From positions 124,001 to 188,000 of the forward strand of contig NZ_LBMU02000040.1 of NCBI RefSeq assembly GCF_001005085.2: 64,000 nucleotides of DNA, in the 5' to 3' direction. The translations under genes were made by a program, and so were the position numbers. The first letter of the stretch is position 1; each line of letters begins with the position of its first letter. The notes beneath the pieces were generated by a model that saw only the letters and a program-made list of their open reading frames with translations, did not search any database and was not told the DNA's origin. Shown here one piece after another: positions 7,630 to 17,313 of the stretch. The DNA comes from Streptomyces humi. Its GTDB lineage: Bacteria; Actinomycetota; Actinomycetes; Streptomycetales; Streptomycetaceae.

Positions 7630-8586
7630 GTGACCGCCACCGACCCACCCCTCTACGACGCGATCGTGCTGGCCGGCGGCGCCGCCCGGCGCCTCGGCGG
7701 AGCCGACAAGCCCGCCGTCCGGGTGGGCGGCCGCCCGCTGCTCGACCGGGTCCTCGCGGCCTGCGCCGGTGCCGAACAGACCGTCGTCGTGGCGGACCCC
7801 CGCCCCACCTCCCGCCCGGTCCGCTGGACCCGCGAGGACCCCCCGGGCGGCGGCCCGGTCGCCGCCCTCGGCGCAGGTCTGCGCCACAGCACCGCCGCCT
7901 ACGCGGTCGTGCTCTCGGCCGACCTTCCGTTCCTCGAAGAGGCCACGGTGCGGCGGCTGTTGACGGTCCTCGCCGCCTCCGGCGCCGACGCCGCGCTGCT
8001 CACCGACGTCGACGGCAGGGACCAGCCCCTGGTGGCGGCCTACCGCACGGCCGCGCTACGGCAGGCCCTCTCGGCTCTCGTCGTGGGCGACCAGGGCCTC
8101 ACCGGCCTTCCCCTGCGGCGCCTCACCGCCGCGCTGAACCTCACCCGCGTCCCGGACCCCCTCGCGTCCTTCGACTGCGACACCTGGGACGACATCGCCG
8201 ACGCCAGGGCACGTATCAGGGAGCATGGTCACGTGTTGGATGAATGGATCTCCGCAGTCAAGGACGAGCTGGGCATCGACCTGGACGTCGACTTCCGCCT
8301 GCTGCTCGACGTGGCCCGGGACGCCGCGCACGGGGTGGCCCGCCCGGCCGCCCCGCTGACCACGTTCCTGGTCGGCTACGCGGCCGCCCAGGGCAAGGGC
8401 GGCCCGGAGGCGGTCGCCGAGGCCGCGCACAAGGCCGCCGCGCTGGCGCTGCGCTGGGCGGAGGAGACGAAGGCCGCGGACAGCCCGGCCGCCGCCGACA
8501 GCCCGGCCGTGGACAGTCCGGCAGCCGGCGACCCGGCAGCCGGCGACCCGGGTTCCGAACCCCCCGCCCCCGGGCCCGGCCGGTGA
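7630..8586 (+). CDS. MobA-like NTP transferase fused to a DUF6457-type domain
   Basis: 318 residues from GTG 7630. The N-terminal 190 residues are a molybdenum cofactor guanylyltransferase-type fold: LAGGAARRLGGADKP near residue 14 binds the nucleotide, and DPPGGGPVAALGAGLR and LSADLPFLE follow. Residues from about 200 to 270 form a second, helical domain (LDEWISAVKDELGIDLDVDFRLLLDVARDAAHGVARPAAPLTTFLVGYAA, read as family DUF6457). The last 45 residues are a low-complexity Ala/Asp/Ser/Pro tail with repeats of DSPAA and AAGDP. It overlaps the moeA start (GTGA at 8583), so both proteins are probably made together. It may link GMP or CMP to molybdopterin; the exact nucleotide is not shown. Confidence 0.8.
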   Translation: MTATDPPLYDAIVLAGGAARRLGGADKPAVRVGGRPLLDRVLAACAGAEQTVVVADPRPTSRPVRWTREDPPGGGPVAALGAGLRHSTAAYAVVLSADLPFLEEATVRRLLTVLAASGADAALLTDVDGRDQPLVAAYRTAALRQALSALVVGDQGLTGLPLRRLTAALNLTRVPDPLASFDCDTWDDIADARARIREHGHVLDEWISAVKDELGIDLDVDFRLLLDVARDAAHGVARPAAPLTTFLVGYAAAQGKGGPEAVAEAAHKAAALALRWAEETKAADSPAAADSPAVDSPAAGDPAAGDPGSEPPAPGPGR

Positions 8587-10010
8587 CCGCCCCAGGCGTC
8601 CGGACCGGCGCGCCCGCCGGGGACACCGACGACGAGCTCGACGTCGAGGAGGCGCTCGCCCTCGTGAGAGAGCCCCGAGAGCCCACGGAGTCCGGAGAGT
8701 CCAGGGACCCCCGGGACTCCCGAGGTCCCCGAGGGGACGCGGCCCCCGCTCCCCACGGCGAGCACCCGCACGACCGGCCCGCCCACGGCGACCCCGCGGC
8801 CCACCGCCACCGCGCCACCCCCTGGCCCCAGGCCCGCGAGATCGCCGCCCGCGCCGCCCGGGCCGGTGCCCGCCGCGCCCCCCTCTCCGTCCCGCTGGCC
8901 GACGCCCTCGGCCTGGCCCTGGCCGCCCCGCTGGACGCACTGACCGACCTGCCCTCCTTCGACACCTCCGCGATGGACGGCTGGGCGGTGGCCGGTCCCG
9001 GCCCCTGGGACGTCCGGGAGGAGCGTGTGCTCGCCGGACACACCCAGCCGGAGCCGCTCACCGACGGCGAGGCGGTCCGCATCGCCACCGGTGCCCGGGT
9101 CCCGGCGGACAGCACCGCGGTGCTGCGCAGCGAGCACGGCCGTACCGACGCCCAGGGCCGGCTGCACGCCACCCGCGAGACCGCGCACGGCCAGGACATC
9201 CGCCCGCGCGGCCAGGAGTGCCGGAGCGGCGACCAGCTGCTGCCCGTCGGCACCCTGGTCACCCCGGCCGTCCTGGGTCTCGCCGCGGCGGCCGGCTACG
9301 ACACCGTCACCGTCGTCCCCCGTCCTCGCGCCGAAGTCCTGATCCTGGGCGACGAGTTGCTCACCGAGGGGCTGCCGAGCGAAGGGCACATCCGGGACGC
9401 GCTCGGCCCGATGCTGCCGCCCTGGCTGCGCGCACTCGGCGCCGAGGTCACCGCCGTCCGCCGGCTCGGCGACGATGCCAGGGCCCTGCGCAAGGCGATC
9501 ACCTCCTCGACGGCCGACCTGATCGTCACCACCGGCGGCACCGCCTCAGGCCCGGTCGACCACGTCCACCCCACCCTGGAACGCCTCGGGGCCGAACTGC
9601 TCGTCGACGGCGTCAAGGTGCGCCCGGGCCACCCGATGCTGCTCGCCCGCACCAAGGAGGGCCAGCACCTCGTCGGCCTCCCCGGCAACCCCCTGGCCGC
9701 CGTCTCCGGCCTGCTCACCCTCGCCGAACCGCTGCTGCGCACCCTCGCCGCCCACCCGGCGCCCGAGCCGTACGCGCTGTCACTGGCGGAAACGGCGCAC
9801 GGGCACCCGTACGACACCCGGCTCATCCCGGTCGTGCTGCGCGGGGACAGCGCGATCCCCCTGCACTACAACGGCCCGGCCATGCTGCGCGGGGTCGCCG
9901 CGGCCGACGCGCTCGCGGTCGTACCGCCGGGCGGAGCGCAGCGGGGTGCGGAGACGGAGCTTCTCGACCTGCCGTGGGCGGCCGCGGGCATCGGAGTGTG
10001 TTTCACGTGA
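8583..10010 (+). CDS. moeA: Molybdopterin molybdenumtransferase MoeA
   Basis: 475 residues from GTG 8583, overlapping the upstream stop. MoeA inserts molybdate into adenylylated molybdopterin. The first 85 residues are a disordered Glu/Arg/His/Pro extension that standard MoeA proteins of about 400 residues lack. The core starts with WPQAREIAARAARAG and shows FDTSAMDGWAV, the MoCF-binding domain TTGGTASGPVDHVHPTLERL, VRPGHPML and LPGNPLAAVSG, then domain IV. The last codons (VCFT-stop) lie inside a perfect parS site (10000-10013), which also contains the GTG start of the K+ channel gene. Confidence 0.9.
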   Translation: MTAPGVRTGAPAGDTDDELDVEEALALVREPREPTESGESRDPRDSRGPRGDAAPAPHGEHPHDRPAHGDPAAHRHRATPWPQAREIAARAARAGARRAPLSVPLADALGLALAAPLDALTDLPSFDTSAMDGWAVAGPGPWDVREERVLAGHTQPEPLTDGEAVRIATGARVPADSTAVLRSEHGRTDAQGRLHATRETAHGQDIRPRGQECRSGDQLLPVGTLVTPAVLGLAAAAGYDTVTVVPRPRAEVLILGDELLTEGLPSEGHIRDALGPMLPPWLRALGAEVTAVRRLGDDARALRKAITSSTADLIVTTGGTASGPVDHVHPTLERLGAELLVDGVKVRPGHPMLLARTKEGQHLVGLPGNPLAAVSGLLTLAEPLLRTLAAHPAPEPYALSLAETAHGHPYDTRLIPVVLRGDSAIPLHYNGPAMLRGVAAADALAVVPPGGAQRGAETELLDLPWAAAGIGVCFT

Positions 10011-10013
10011 AAC
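10000..10013. other. parS: parS, ParB-binding centromere site
   Basis: GTTTCACGTGAAAC is a perfect 14-bp palindrome identical to the published Streptomyces parS consensus. It spans the end of moeA and the start codon of the channel gene. In S. coelicolor most parS copies cluster around oriC. A second identical copy is at 44662-44675. Confidence 0.9.
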
Positions 10014-11104
10014 TTCCCGGCCATGACGCCATAGCCCGCCAGGCGGACGAACACCTGGTGCCCCATCGGGTGAAACTGCCGAGGAAGGTGGTGGAGCGCC
10101 CGATCCGCCAGGTCGCCAAGCGGCTGATCATGGCCCTGCTGGTGCTCGTCGCCACCGCGTTGATCGTCTACGCCGACCGTGACGGTTACAACGACACCTC
10201 GGACAGCTCGATCGACCTGCTCGACGCCTTCTACTACGCGACCGTCACCCTCTCCACGACCGGCTACGGCGACATCACCCCGGTCAGCGACGGCGCCCGG
10301 CTCATCAACATCTTCGTCATCACGCCCCTGCGCGTGCTGTTCCTGATCATCCTGGTCGGCACCACGCTGGAAGTCCTCACCGAACGCACCCGGGAGGAGT
10401 GGCGGCAGAACCGCTGGAGGTCCACCTTGCGCGATCACACCGTCGTCGTCGGCTTCGGCACGAAGGGACGCTCGGCGATCCAGACCGTCTGCGCGACCGG
10501 GCTGAAGGCCGAACAGGTCGTGGTGGTCGATCCCAGCTCCAAGGTGATCGAGGCGGCCACCGCCGAGGGATACGCGGGGGTCATCGGGGACGCGACCCGC
10601 AGCGAGGTGCTGAAGCGCGCCGAGGTGCAGCGGGCCCGGCAGATCATCATCGCCACCCAGCGCGACGACACCGCGGTCCTGGTCACCCTGACCGCCCGGC
10701 AGCTCAACAAGGGCGCGAAGATCGTGGCGGCGGTCCGCGAGGAGGAGAACGCGCCGCTGCTCAAGCAGTCCGGCGCCGACGCCGTCATCACCAGCGCCAG
10801 CGCGGCCGGCCGGCTGCTGGGTCTTTCCGTGCTCAGCCCCGCCGCCGGCATGGTCATGGAGGACCTCATCCAGCAGGGCAGCGGCCTGGACCTGGTGGAG
10901 CGCCCGGCGGTCAAGTCCGAGGTCGGCAGGACCCCGCGCGAGACGACCGACCTGGTGGTCAGCGTCCTGCGCGGACACCGGGTGCTCGGTTACGACGACC
11001 CGGCCGTCGGCACCATCCAGCTGACCGACCGCCTGATCACCATCGTCCGCGCCTCCCCGGGCGCCCAGGTCGCGCCGGACATACGGCCGCTGCCCCGCGC
11101 CTGA
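10007..11104 (+). CDS. Potassium channel with RCK/TrkA-N regulatory domain
   Basis: 365 residues from GTG 10007, overlapping the moeA stop (GTGA). Two membrane helices (about residues 40-57 and 100-124) flank a pore loop with the selectivity filter STTGYGDITP. After the membrane part comes an RCK domain starting HTVVVGFGTKGRSAIQTV, a Rossmann fold that normally binds NAD(H) or nucleotides, and a C-terminal TrkA-C-like region. This is the architecture of the MthK/Kch class of ligand-gated K+ channels. The first 40 residues are basic and cytosolic. The start codon is part of the parS palindrome, so ParB bound there could affect transcription passing through. GTG 10007 is the best start because the frame upstream overlaps moeA entirely. 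Confidence 0.88.
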   Translation: MKLPGHDAIARQADEHLVPHRVKLPRKVVERPIRQVAKRLIMALLVLVATALIVYADRDGYNDTSDSSIDLLDAFYYATVTLSTTGYGDITPVSDGARLINIFVITPLRVLFLIILVGTTLEVLTERTREEWRQNRWRSTLRDHTVVVGFGTKGRSAIQTVCATGLKAEQVVVVDPSSKVIEAATAEGYAGVIGDATRSEVLKRAEVQRARQIIIATQRDDTAVLVTLTARQLNKGAKIVAAVREEENAPLLKQSGADAVITSASAAGRLLGLSVLSPAAGMVMEDLIQQGSGLDLVERPAVKSEVGRTPRETTDLVVSVLRGHRVLGYDDPAVGTIQLTDRLITIVRASPGAQVAPDIRPLPRA

Positions 11105-11167
11105 CCGGGCGAGCGGCCGGTCCTGCCACCGTCGGGGCCGGACCGGGTGGGGAGTAGCGTCGCCGGC

Positions 11168-12148
11168 ATGCATGCGATCACGATTCCCGAACCCGGAGGA
11201 CCCGAGGCGCTGGTGTGGGACGAGGTCCCCGACCCGGTGCCCGGCGAAGGCGAAGTGCTGGTCGAGGTGGCGGCCAGCGCCGTCAACCGCGCCGACATCA
11301 TGCAACGACAGGGCTTCTACGACCCGCCGCCGGGCGCGTCCGTGTATCCCGGTCTCGAGTGCTCAGGGCGGATCACCGCGATCGGCGCCGGAGTCTCCGG
11401 CTGGTCGGTCGGCGACGAGGTGTGCGCGCTGCTCGCGGGCGGCGGCTACGCCGAGCAGGTCGCCGTCCCGGCCGGGCAGCTGCTGCCGGTCCCCGACGGA
11501 GTGGACCTCCGGCAGGCCGCCGCACTGCCCGAGGTGGCCTGCACGGTCTGGTCGAACGTCTTCATGATCTCCCACCTGCGCCCCGGCGAGACGCTGCTCG
11601 TGCACGGCGGTTCCAGCGGCATCGGCACCATGGCGATCCAGTTGGGCAAGGCGGTCGGCGCCAAGGTCGCGGTCACCGCGGGCACCAAGGAGAAGCTGGA
11701 CTTCTGTGCCGAACTAGGTGCGGACATCCTCGTCAACTACCGCGAGCAGGACTTCGTCGAAGAGGTGAAGGCGGCCACCGACGGCGCCGGCGCCGACGTC
11801 ATCCTCGACAACATGGGCGCCAAGTACCTGGACCGGAACGTGCAGGCCCTCGCGGTCAACGGACGGCTGGCGATCATCGGTATGCAGGGTGGCGTCAAGG
11901 GCGAGCTGAACATCGGCGCGCTGCTCGGCAAGCGGGCCGCGATCAGCGCGACCTCGCTGCGGGCCCGACCGCTCGCCGAGAAGGCGGCGATCGTCGCGGC
12001 GGTACGGGAGCATGTGTGGCCGCTGATCACCCAGGGTCATGTCCGTGCGATCGTCGACCAGGAGCTGCCGATGGCCGAGGCCGCCCAGGCACACCGGGTG
12101 GTGGAGGCCAGCACGCACATCGGCAAGGTCCTGCTGACCGTCGGCTAG
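11168..12148 (+). CDS. NADPH:quinone oxidoreductase (zinc-free MDR family, PIG3-like)
   Basis: 326 residues from ATG 11168, with GGGGAG upstream; a GTG at 11147 would add seven residues. The GroES-like N-terminal domain contains AVNRADIMQRQGFYDPPPGASVYPGLECSG. The Rossmann domain has VHGGSSGIGTMAIQLGKAVGAKV near residue 141. No zinc-binding cysteine pattern is visible, which fits quinone oxidoreductases rather than alcohol dehydrogenases. It likely reduces quinones or reactive carbonyls in the cytoplasm. It is transcribed in the same direction as the channel gene but separated by about 60 bp, and converges on the surface-protein gene. Confidence 0.88.
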   Translation: MHAITIPEPGGPEALVWDEVPDPVPGEGEVLVEVAASAVNRADIMQRQGFYDPPPGASVYPGLECSGRITAIGAGVSGWSVGDEVCALLAGGGYAEQVAVPAGQLLPVPDGVDLRQAAALPEVACTVWSNVFMISHLRPGETLLVHGGSSGIGTMAIQLGKAVGAKVAVTAGTKEKLDFCAELGADILVNYREQDFVEEVKAATDGAGADVILDNMGAKYLDRNVQALAVNGRLAIIGMQGGVKGELNIGALLGKRAAISATSLRARPLAEKAAIVAAVREHVWPLITQGHVRAIVDQELPMAEAAQAHRVVEASTHIGKVLLTVG

Positions 12149-12160
12149 CGGGCTCCCGGG

Positions 12161-12206
12161 CCGGGCTCCCGGCTCCCGGGCCGCGGTGGTCGGTCCGGGA
12201 GCCCGG
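12161..12206. terminator. Bidirectional hairpin between convergent genes
   Basis: Perfect 12-bp arms CCGGGCTCCCGG and CCGGGAGCCCGG separated by 22 bases, lying between the stops of the quinone oxidoreductase and the surface-protein gene. Confidence 0.55.
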
Positions 12207-12215
12207 ACAGCACAC

Positions 12216-12809
12216 CTAGCTCCGCCGCACCCGCAGTCCTATGAAGGCGAGGCCGAGTCCGAGGCCGACCAGGACCAGGCCGCTGCCGAGCGGCAGGATG
12301 TCCAGCACGGGCTCGGTGCCGTCGTCCTGGCCGGGGGCGATGGCCTGGTGGACGGGCGGCGGCTGCGGCGAGGCGGGGACCAGGACGGCGTCCCCGGGCG
12401 GCTGCGCGGCGGTGGCGGACGGTCTCCCGGCGTCGTTCCCCGCGGGCTCCGACGCCGTCGTCCCGTCCGGGTCGTCGTCCGGTACGGCGCCCGGGTCGTC
12501 GGCCTGGTCGGCGCCCGGGTCATCGGCCTGGCCGTCGTCCGGTGCCGCGTCCGGGTCGTCGTCACCCGCCACCGCCACCGCCGGTCCCAGGGGCCGCCCC
12601 GGTCGCAGCCGGCCCTCACCGGCCACGGTTCCGGCCAGGGACGGCTCGGGGGAGGCCGGGGAGCCGGTGGAGTCCGAAGGCCCGGGCCTGGGTCCGGGCT
12701 CGTGGGCGGTGGCCGTGCCGCAGGGCAGCAGGGCCGTCGCGAGCACGAGCAGCAGGCGGGCCGGCGTGAGCCGTATACCGCCGAGGGTGGTTCGCAGCCT
12801 TGGAGTCAC
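12216..12809 (-). CDS. Secreted, membrane-anchored Asp/Pro-rich surface protein with LPLGSG tail
   Basis: 197 residues from GTG 12807-12809, chosen because AGGAGG lies eight bases upstream and because a signal peptide follows at once (LLLVLATALLPCGTATAHE). The middle is a disordered stalk rich in Asp, Pro and Ala with repeats such as QADDPGA and PDDDPDG. The C-terminus ends in LPLGSG, a membrane helix (LVLVGLGLGLAFIGL) and RVRRS. That order (motif, helix, basic tail) is the plan of a sortase sorting signal, although LPLGS is not canonical LPxTG or LAxTG. No enzymatic domain is visible. Function is unknown; a cell-envelope stalk is an inference. Confidence 0.7.
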   Translation of the reverse strand: MTPRLRTTLGGIRLTPARLLLVLATALLPCGTATAHEPGPRPGPSDSTGSPASPEPSLAGTVAGEGRLRPGRPLGPAVAVAGDDDPDAAPDDGQADDPGADQADDPGAVPDDDPDGTTASEPAGNDAGRPSATAAQPPGDAVLVPASPQPPPVHQAIAPGQDDGTEPVLDILPLGSGLVLVGLGLGLAFIGLRVRRS

Positions 12810-12998
12810 GTCGGTGACCTCCTGGAGCACGGTCGAACGTCGGGGCCGACGCTCCTCAGACTCACATGTGCCGGCATACCCGGCATTTCTGGTTCGGCCG
12901 ATGGGTCTACGGGCGGTCCTGGGCCCGTGGGAACGGTGGATCAGTCCCGATGGGGGGCGCCACGGTGGTGAGGTGTACGGGTGCGAGAGAATGGCGGC

Positions 12999-13538
12999 AT
13001 GGAGATGCCGAGGAACGAACGGTCGCCCGAGAACCCGCAGATCCTGGTCGTGGGCCAGGACGGAATGGCTCTCGGCGGCGGCAACGGGGACGAGGACTCC
13101 CGCGAGATCCCGGTGACGGAGATGGTGGAGCAGCCCGCCAAGGTCATGCGGATCGGCAGCATGATCAAGCAGCTGCTGGAGGAGGTGCGGGCGGCTCCCC
13201 TGGACGAGGCCAGCCGGGTCCGGCTCAAGGAGATCCACGCCAGCTCCGTGAAGGAGCTGGAGGACGGGCTGGCGCCGGAGCTGGTGGAGGAACTGGAGCG
13301 GCTCTCGCTGCCGTTCACCGAGAACTCGACCCCCTCCGACGCGGAACTGCGCATCGCGCAGGCTCAGTTGGTGGGATGGCTGGAGGGGCTCTTCCACGGT
13401 ATCCAGACGACCCTGTTCGCCCAGCAGATGGCTGCCCGCGCCCAGCTGGAGCAGATGCGCCGCGCGCTGCCGCCGGGCGTCGGTCACGACGGCGAGGAGC
13501 ACGGCCAGGCCGGCCGCACCGGCGGGCCGTACCTCTAG
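12999..13538 (+). CDS. bpa: Bacterial proteasome activator, Bpa/PafE family
   Basis: 179 residues from ATG 12999 (MEMPRNERSPENPQILVVGQDG); an in-frame GTG at 12981 is possible. The helical core spans about residues 45-155 (VMRIGSMIKQLLEEVRAAPLDEASRVRLKEIH, ELRIAQAQLVGWLEGLFHGIQTTLFAQQMAARAQLEQM) and matches Bpa/PafE, the ATP-independent ring that opens the 20S proteasome in actinobacteria. The last residues, GGPYL, fit the hydrophobic-Tyr-X type tail used to dock into the alpha ring; the mycobacterial tail is GQYL. The gene stands alone, between the surface-protein gene and a kinase. Family assignment is strong; activity is inferred. Confidence 0.82.
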   Translation: MEMPRNERSPENPQILVVGQDGMALGGGNGDEDSREIPVTEMVEQPAKVMRIGSMIKQLLEEVRAAPLDEASRVRLKEIHASSVKELEDGLAPELVEELERLSLPFTENSTPSDAELRIAQAQLVGWLEGLFHGIQTTLFAQQMAARAQLEQMRRALPPGVGHDGEEHGQAGRTGGPYL

Positions 13539-13588
13539 CAGGACCTCGTAGCAGGACCTCGTAGCAGCACCCCACAGCAGGACCTCGT
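13537..13588. repeat. Four tandem 13-bp repeats after bpa
   Basis: AGCAGGACCTCGT occurs at 13537, 13550 and 13576 with a degenerate copy at 13563, an exact 13-bp period. The first copy overlaps the bpa stop codon. The repeats lie just before a terminator hairpin. Confidence 0.85.
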
Positions 13589-13597
13589 AGCAGGCGA

Positions 13598-13627
13598 AAG
13601 GGCCCGGCGCGCCACCGCCGGGCCCTT
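13598..13627. terminator. Hairpin between bpa and the minus-strand kinase
   Basis: Perfect 11-bp stem AAGGGCCCGGC/GCCGGGCCCTT with an eight-base loop, between two convergent genes; likely bidirectional. Confidence 0.7.
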
Positions 13628-13681
13628 CCTATGTCCTCGTGCCTTTCTTACGCCCCCGTACCCCTCTTGTGTCCTCGTGCC

Positions 13682-15334
13682 TCAGCCGGTGGCCGGGTTG
13701 CCCGTGGACACCTTGAGCTCGATGGTCGGCACGTCCTTCGGGTCGACGTCCGTACCGGAGGACGGGAACTGGTCCATGATCGTGCCGTCGCCGTACGTGT
13801 TCTCGTCCACCGGGGTGACCTTCATCTTCCAGCCCGCGGCCTGGAAGCACGCCTTGACCGACTTGATGTACTTGAACTTGAAGTCCGGGACCCGCACCTT
13901 CTTGGGGTCGTTGTAGGACTCCTCGGGCTCGGTGCACTCGGTCGTCTCGATCGTCTTGGCGGTGTCGGGCCCGCGGTAGCCCGAGGCGTGGGAGGCCGAG
14001 GCGCTCGCGGTGCCGCTGCCGCCTGCGTCGTCCGAGCCGCCGCCGTCGCCGTTGTCGTTCAGCGTCAGGGCCACGACCAGGCCGATCACCGCGATCAGCG
14101 AGACCGCGATCGACCCGATGACCACCGGCCGGTTGCCCTTCCCGCCGCCACCGCCCCCCGCACCGGTGGAAACCGTCTGCGGGGTCATGTTGTACGGCGG
14201 CGGGGTCGACGGCGTCGGCTGGGCGTACCCGGCCGGGGTCGGGTAGCCCGCCTGCTGCGGATAGCCGTAGGCGGGTGACGGGGCCGGTGCCGGGGTGCCG
14301 TACGGATTCGGGCCGGGGGCCGGCTGGTACGGCGTCTGCACCGGCCCGGGAGGCGCCGGGGTGGCCTGGTCGACGGGCGGGAACACCGCGGAGCCGACCC
14401 CGGAGCCGCTCTGGGTCCGCGGGACGCCCGGCACGATGCTGGGCGCGGCCGGCTGGAGCGAGGCGGCCACCCGCAGGCACTCGTCGCGCATGGACTCGGC
14501 GGTCGGGAAGCGCTCGTTCGGGTTCTTCTTCAGGGCGCGGGCGATCAGCGCGTCCACGGCCGGGGGCAGGGAGCTGTTGATCGAGGAGGCGACGGCCGGC
14601 TCCTCCTGGACATGCGCGTACGCGATCGCCAGCGGCGAGTCCGCGTCGAACGGCAGCCGTCCCGTGACCAGCTGGAACAGCATGATGCCGACCGAGTACA
14701 GGTCGGAACGGGCGTCCACGCCCCGGCCGAGGGCCTGCTCCGGGGAGAGGTACTGCGGGGTGCCGACGACCATGCCGGTCTGGGTCATCGAGGTGACCCC
14801 GGACTGCATGGCACGGGCGATGCCGAAGTCCATCACCTTGACGACCCCGCGCTTGGTCATCATCACGTTGCCGGGCTTGATGTCGCGGTGGACCAGGCCC
14901 ATCTCGTGGCTGATCTCCAGCGCGGCCAGCACATCGGCGGTGATCTTCAGCGCCTTGTCGGCGGGCATCGCGCCGTGCTGCCGTACGTCCTCGTCCAGCA
15001 CCGAGCCGAGCGGGCGGCCCTCGACGTACTCCATGACGATGTACGGCATCGTGGCGCCGTCGAGCGCGTCCTCGCCGGTGTCGAAGACGGAGACGATGTT
15101 GGTGTGCGTGAGCTTGGCCACGGCCTGGGCCTCGCGGCGGAAACGCTCGCGGAAGGCCTGCTCCCGGCCGAGTTCGGTGTGCAGGGTCTTGATCGCGACC
15201 TGCCGGTCCAGGACCGAGTCGTACGCCAGGTGCACGGAGGCCATGCCGCCCTCGCCGAGCAGGTCGCGCAGCTGGTAGCGGCCGCCGGCCAGAGCCCGCC
15301 CCGTGTAACGGCCATGTGTGCCGTCCTGGCTCAT
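13682..15334 (-). CDS. Ser/Thr protein kinase with one C-terminal PASTA-like domain
   Basis: 550 residues. The cytoplasmic PknB-type kinase domain covers about residues 18-280: glycine loop LLGEGGMASV, catalytic HRDIKPGN, DFGIA, and activation loop TSMTQTGMVVGTPQYLSPEQA. A Pro/Tyr/Gln-rich juxtamembrane linker (about 300-405) leads to one membrane helix (PVVIGSIAVSLIAVIGLVVALTL). The extracellular part of about 130 residues has a single PASTA-like segment (VRVPDFKFKYIKSVKACFQAAGWKMKV through IELKVSTG). PknB proteins of mycobacteria carry four PASTA repeats, so this is a reduced sensor. It is divergent from a second kinase of similar sequence; the pair probably arose by duplication. The external ligand may be peptidoglycan fragments by family analogy. 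Confidence 0.9.
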   Translation of the reverse strand: MSQDGTHGRYTGRALAGGRYQLRDLLGEGGMASVHLAYDSVLDRQVAIKTLHTELGREQAFRERFRREAQAVAKLTHTNIVSVFDTGEDALDGATMPYIVMEYVEGRPLGSVLDEDVRQHGAMPADKALKITADVLAALEISHEMGLVHRDIKPGNVMMTKRGVVKVMDFGIARAMQSGVTSMTQTGMVVGTPQYLSPEQALGRGVDARSDLYSVGIMLFQLVTGRLPFDADSPLAIAYAHVQEEPAVASSINSSLPPAVDALIARALKKNPNERFPTAESMRDECLRVAASLQPAAPSIVPGVPRTQSGSGVGSAVFPPVDQATPAPPGPVQTPYQPAPGPNPYGTPAPAPSPAYGYPQQAGYPTPAGYAQPTPSTPPPYNMTPQTVSTGAGGGGGGKGNRPVVIGSIAVSLIAVIGLVVALTLNDNGDGGGSDDAGGSGTASASASHASGYRGPDTAKTIETTECTEPEESYNDPKKVRVPDFKFKYIKSVKACFQAAGWKMKVTPVDENTYGDGTIMDQFPSSGTDVDPKDVPTIELKVSTGNPATG

Positions 15335-15653
15335 TTTCCCCGTCCCCCGCCCGGCAACTCAGGCACCCTTGTTGATCGAATGTCTCATTCCCGCCCAAGT
15401 CTGCCCCAGGGCACTGACACGTCAAGCGCGGTGCCCGTTCCGTGACCGTACGCGAAAGAAGAGTCGCGGAAGCGTTACAGCGGGCGTACGCCCGGTACAC
15501 AGAATTTGCACGACGGCGAGTGGTAGGGGTTTGATGACCGGTCCGTCCACGGGCCGGATCCCGGACCTGCGGGTTGCGCGGAGGCTGTAGCGTGGCCGAC
15601 GGAGACCGTGACAACACCGCGCGCACCGCGGGCAGAAACGACGGCGAGGACCG
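15335..15653. promoter_or_regulatory. Divergent promoter region of the two kinases
   Basis: 319 bp between two divergent kinase starts. I see no clear hairpin, RNA gene or well-formed sigma-70-type promoter pair. It must contain promoters for both kinases. Confidence 0.45.
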
Positions 15654-17234
<1,581 letters not shown>

Positions 17235-17259
17235 AGGACACCCACACCCTTCGGTCACT

Positions 17260-17297
17260 GAGAAGGTGCCCTCCGGCGATCCGGGGGGCACCTTCTC
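17260..17297 (+). terminator. Hairpin after the second kinase gene
   Basis: Perfect 11-bp stem GAGAAGGTGCC/GGCACCTTCTC with a 16-base loop, 25 bp after the stop and before a convergent gene. Confidence 0.7.
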
Positions 17298-17313
17298 GTG
17301 CGACGGGCCGGCG

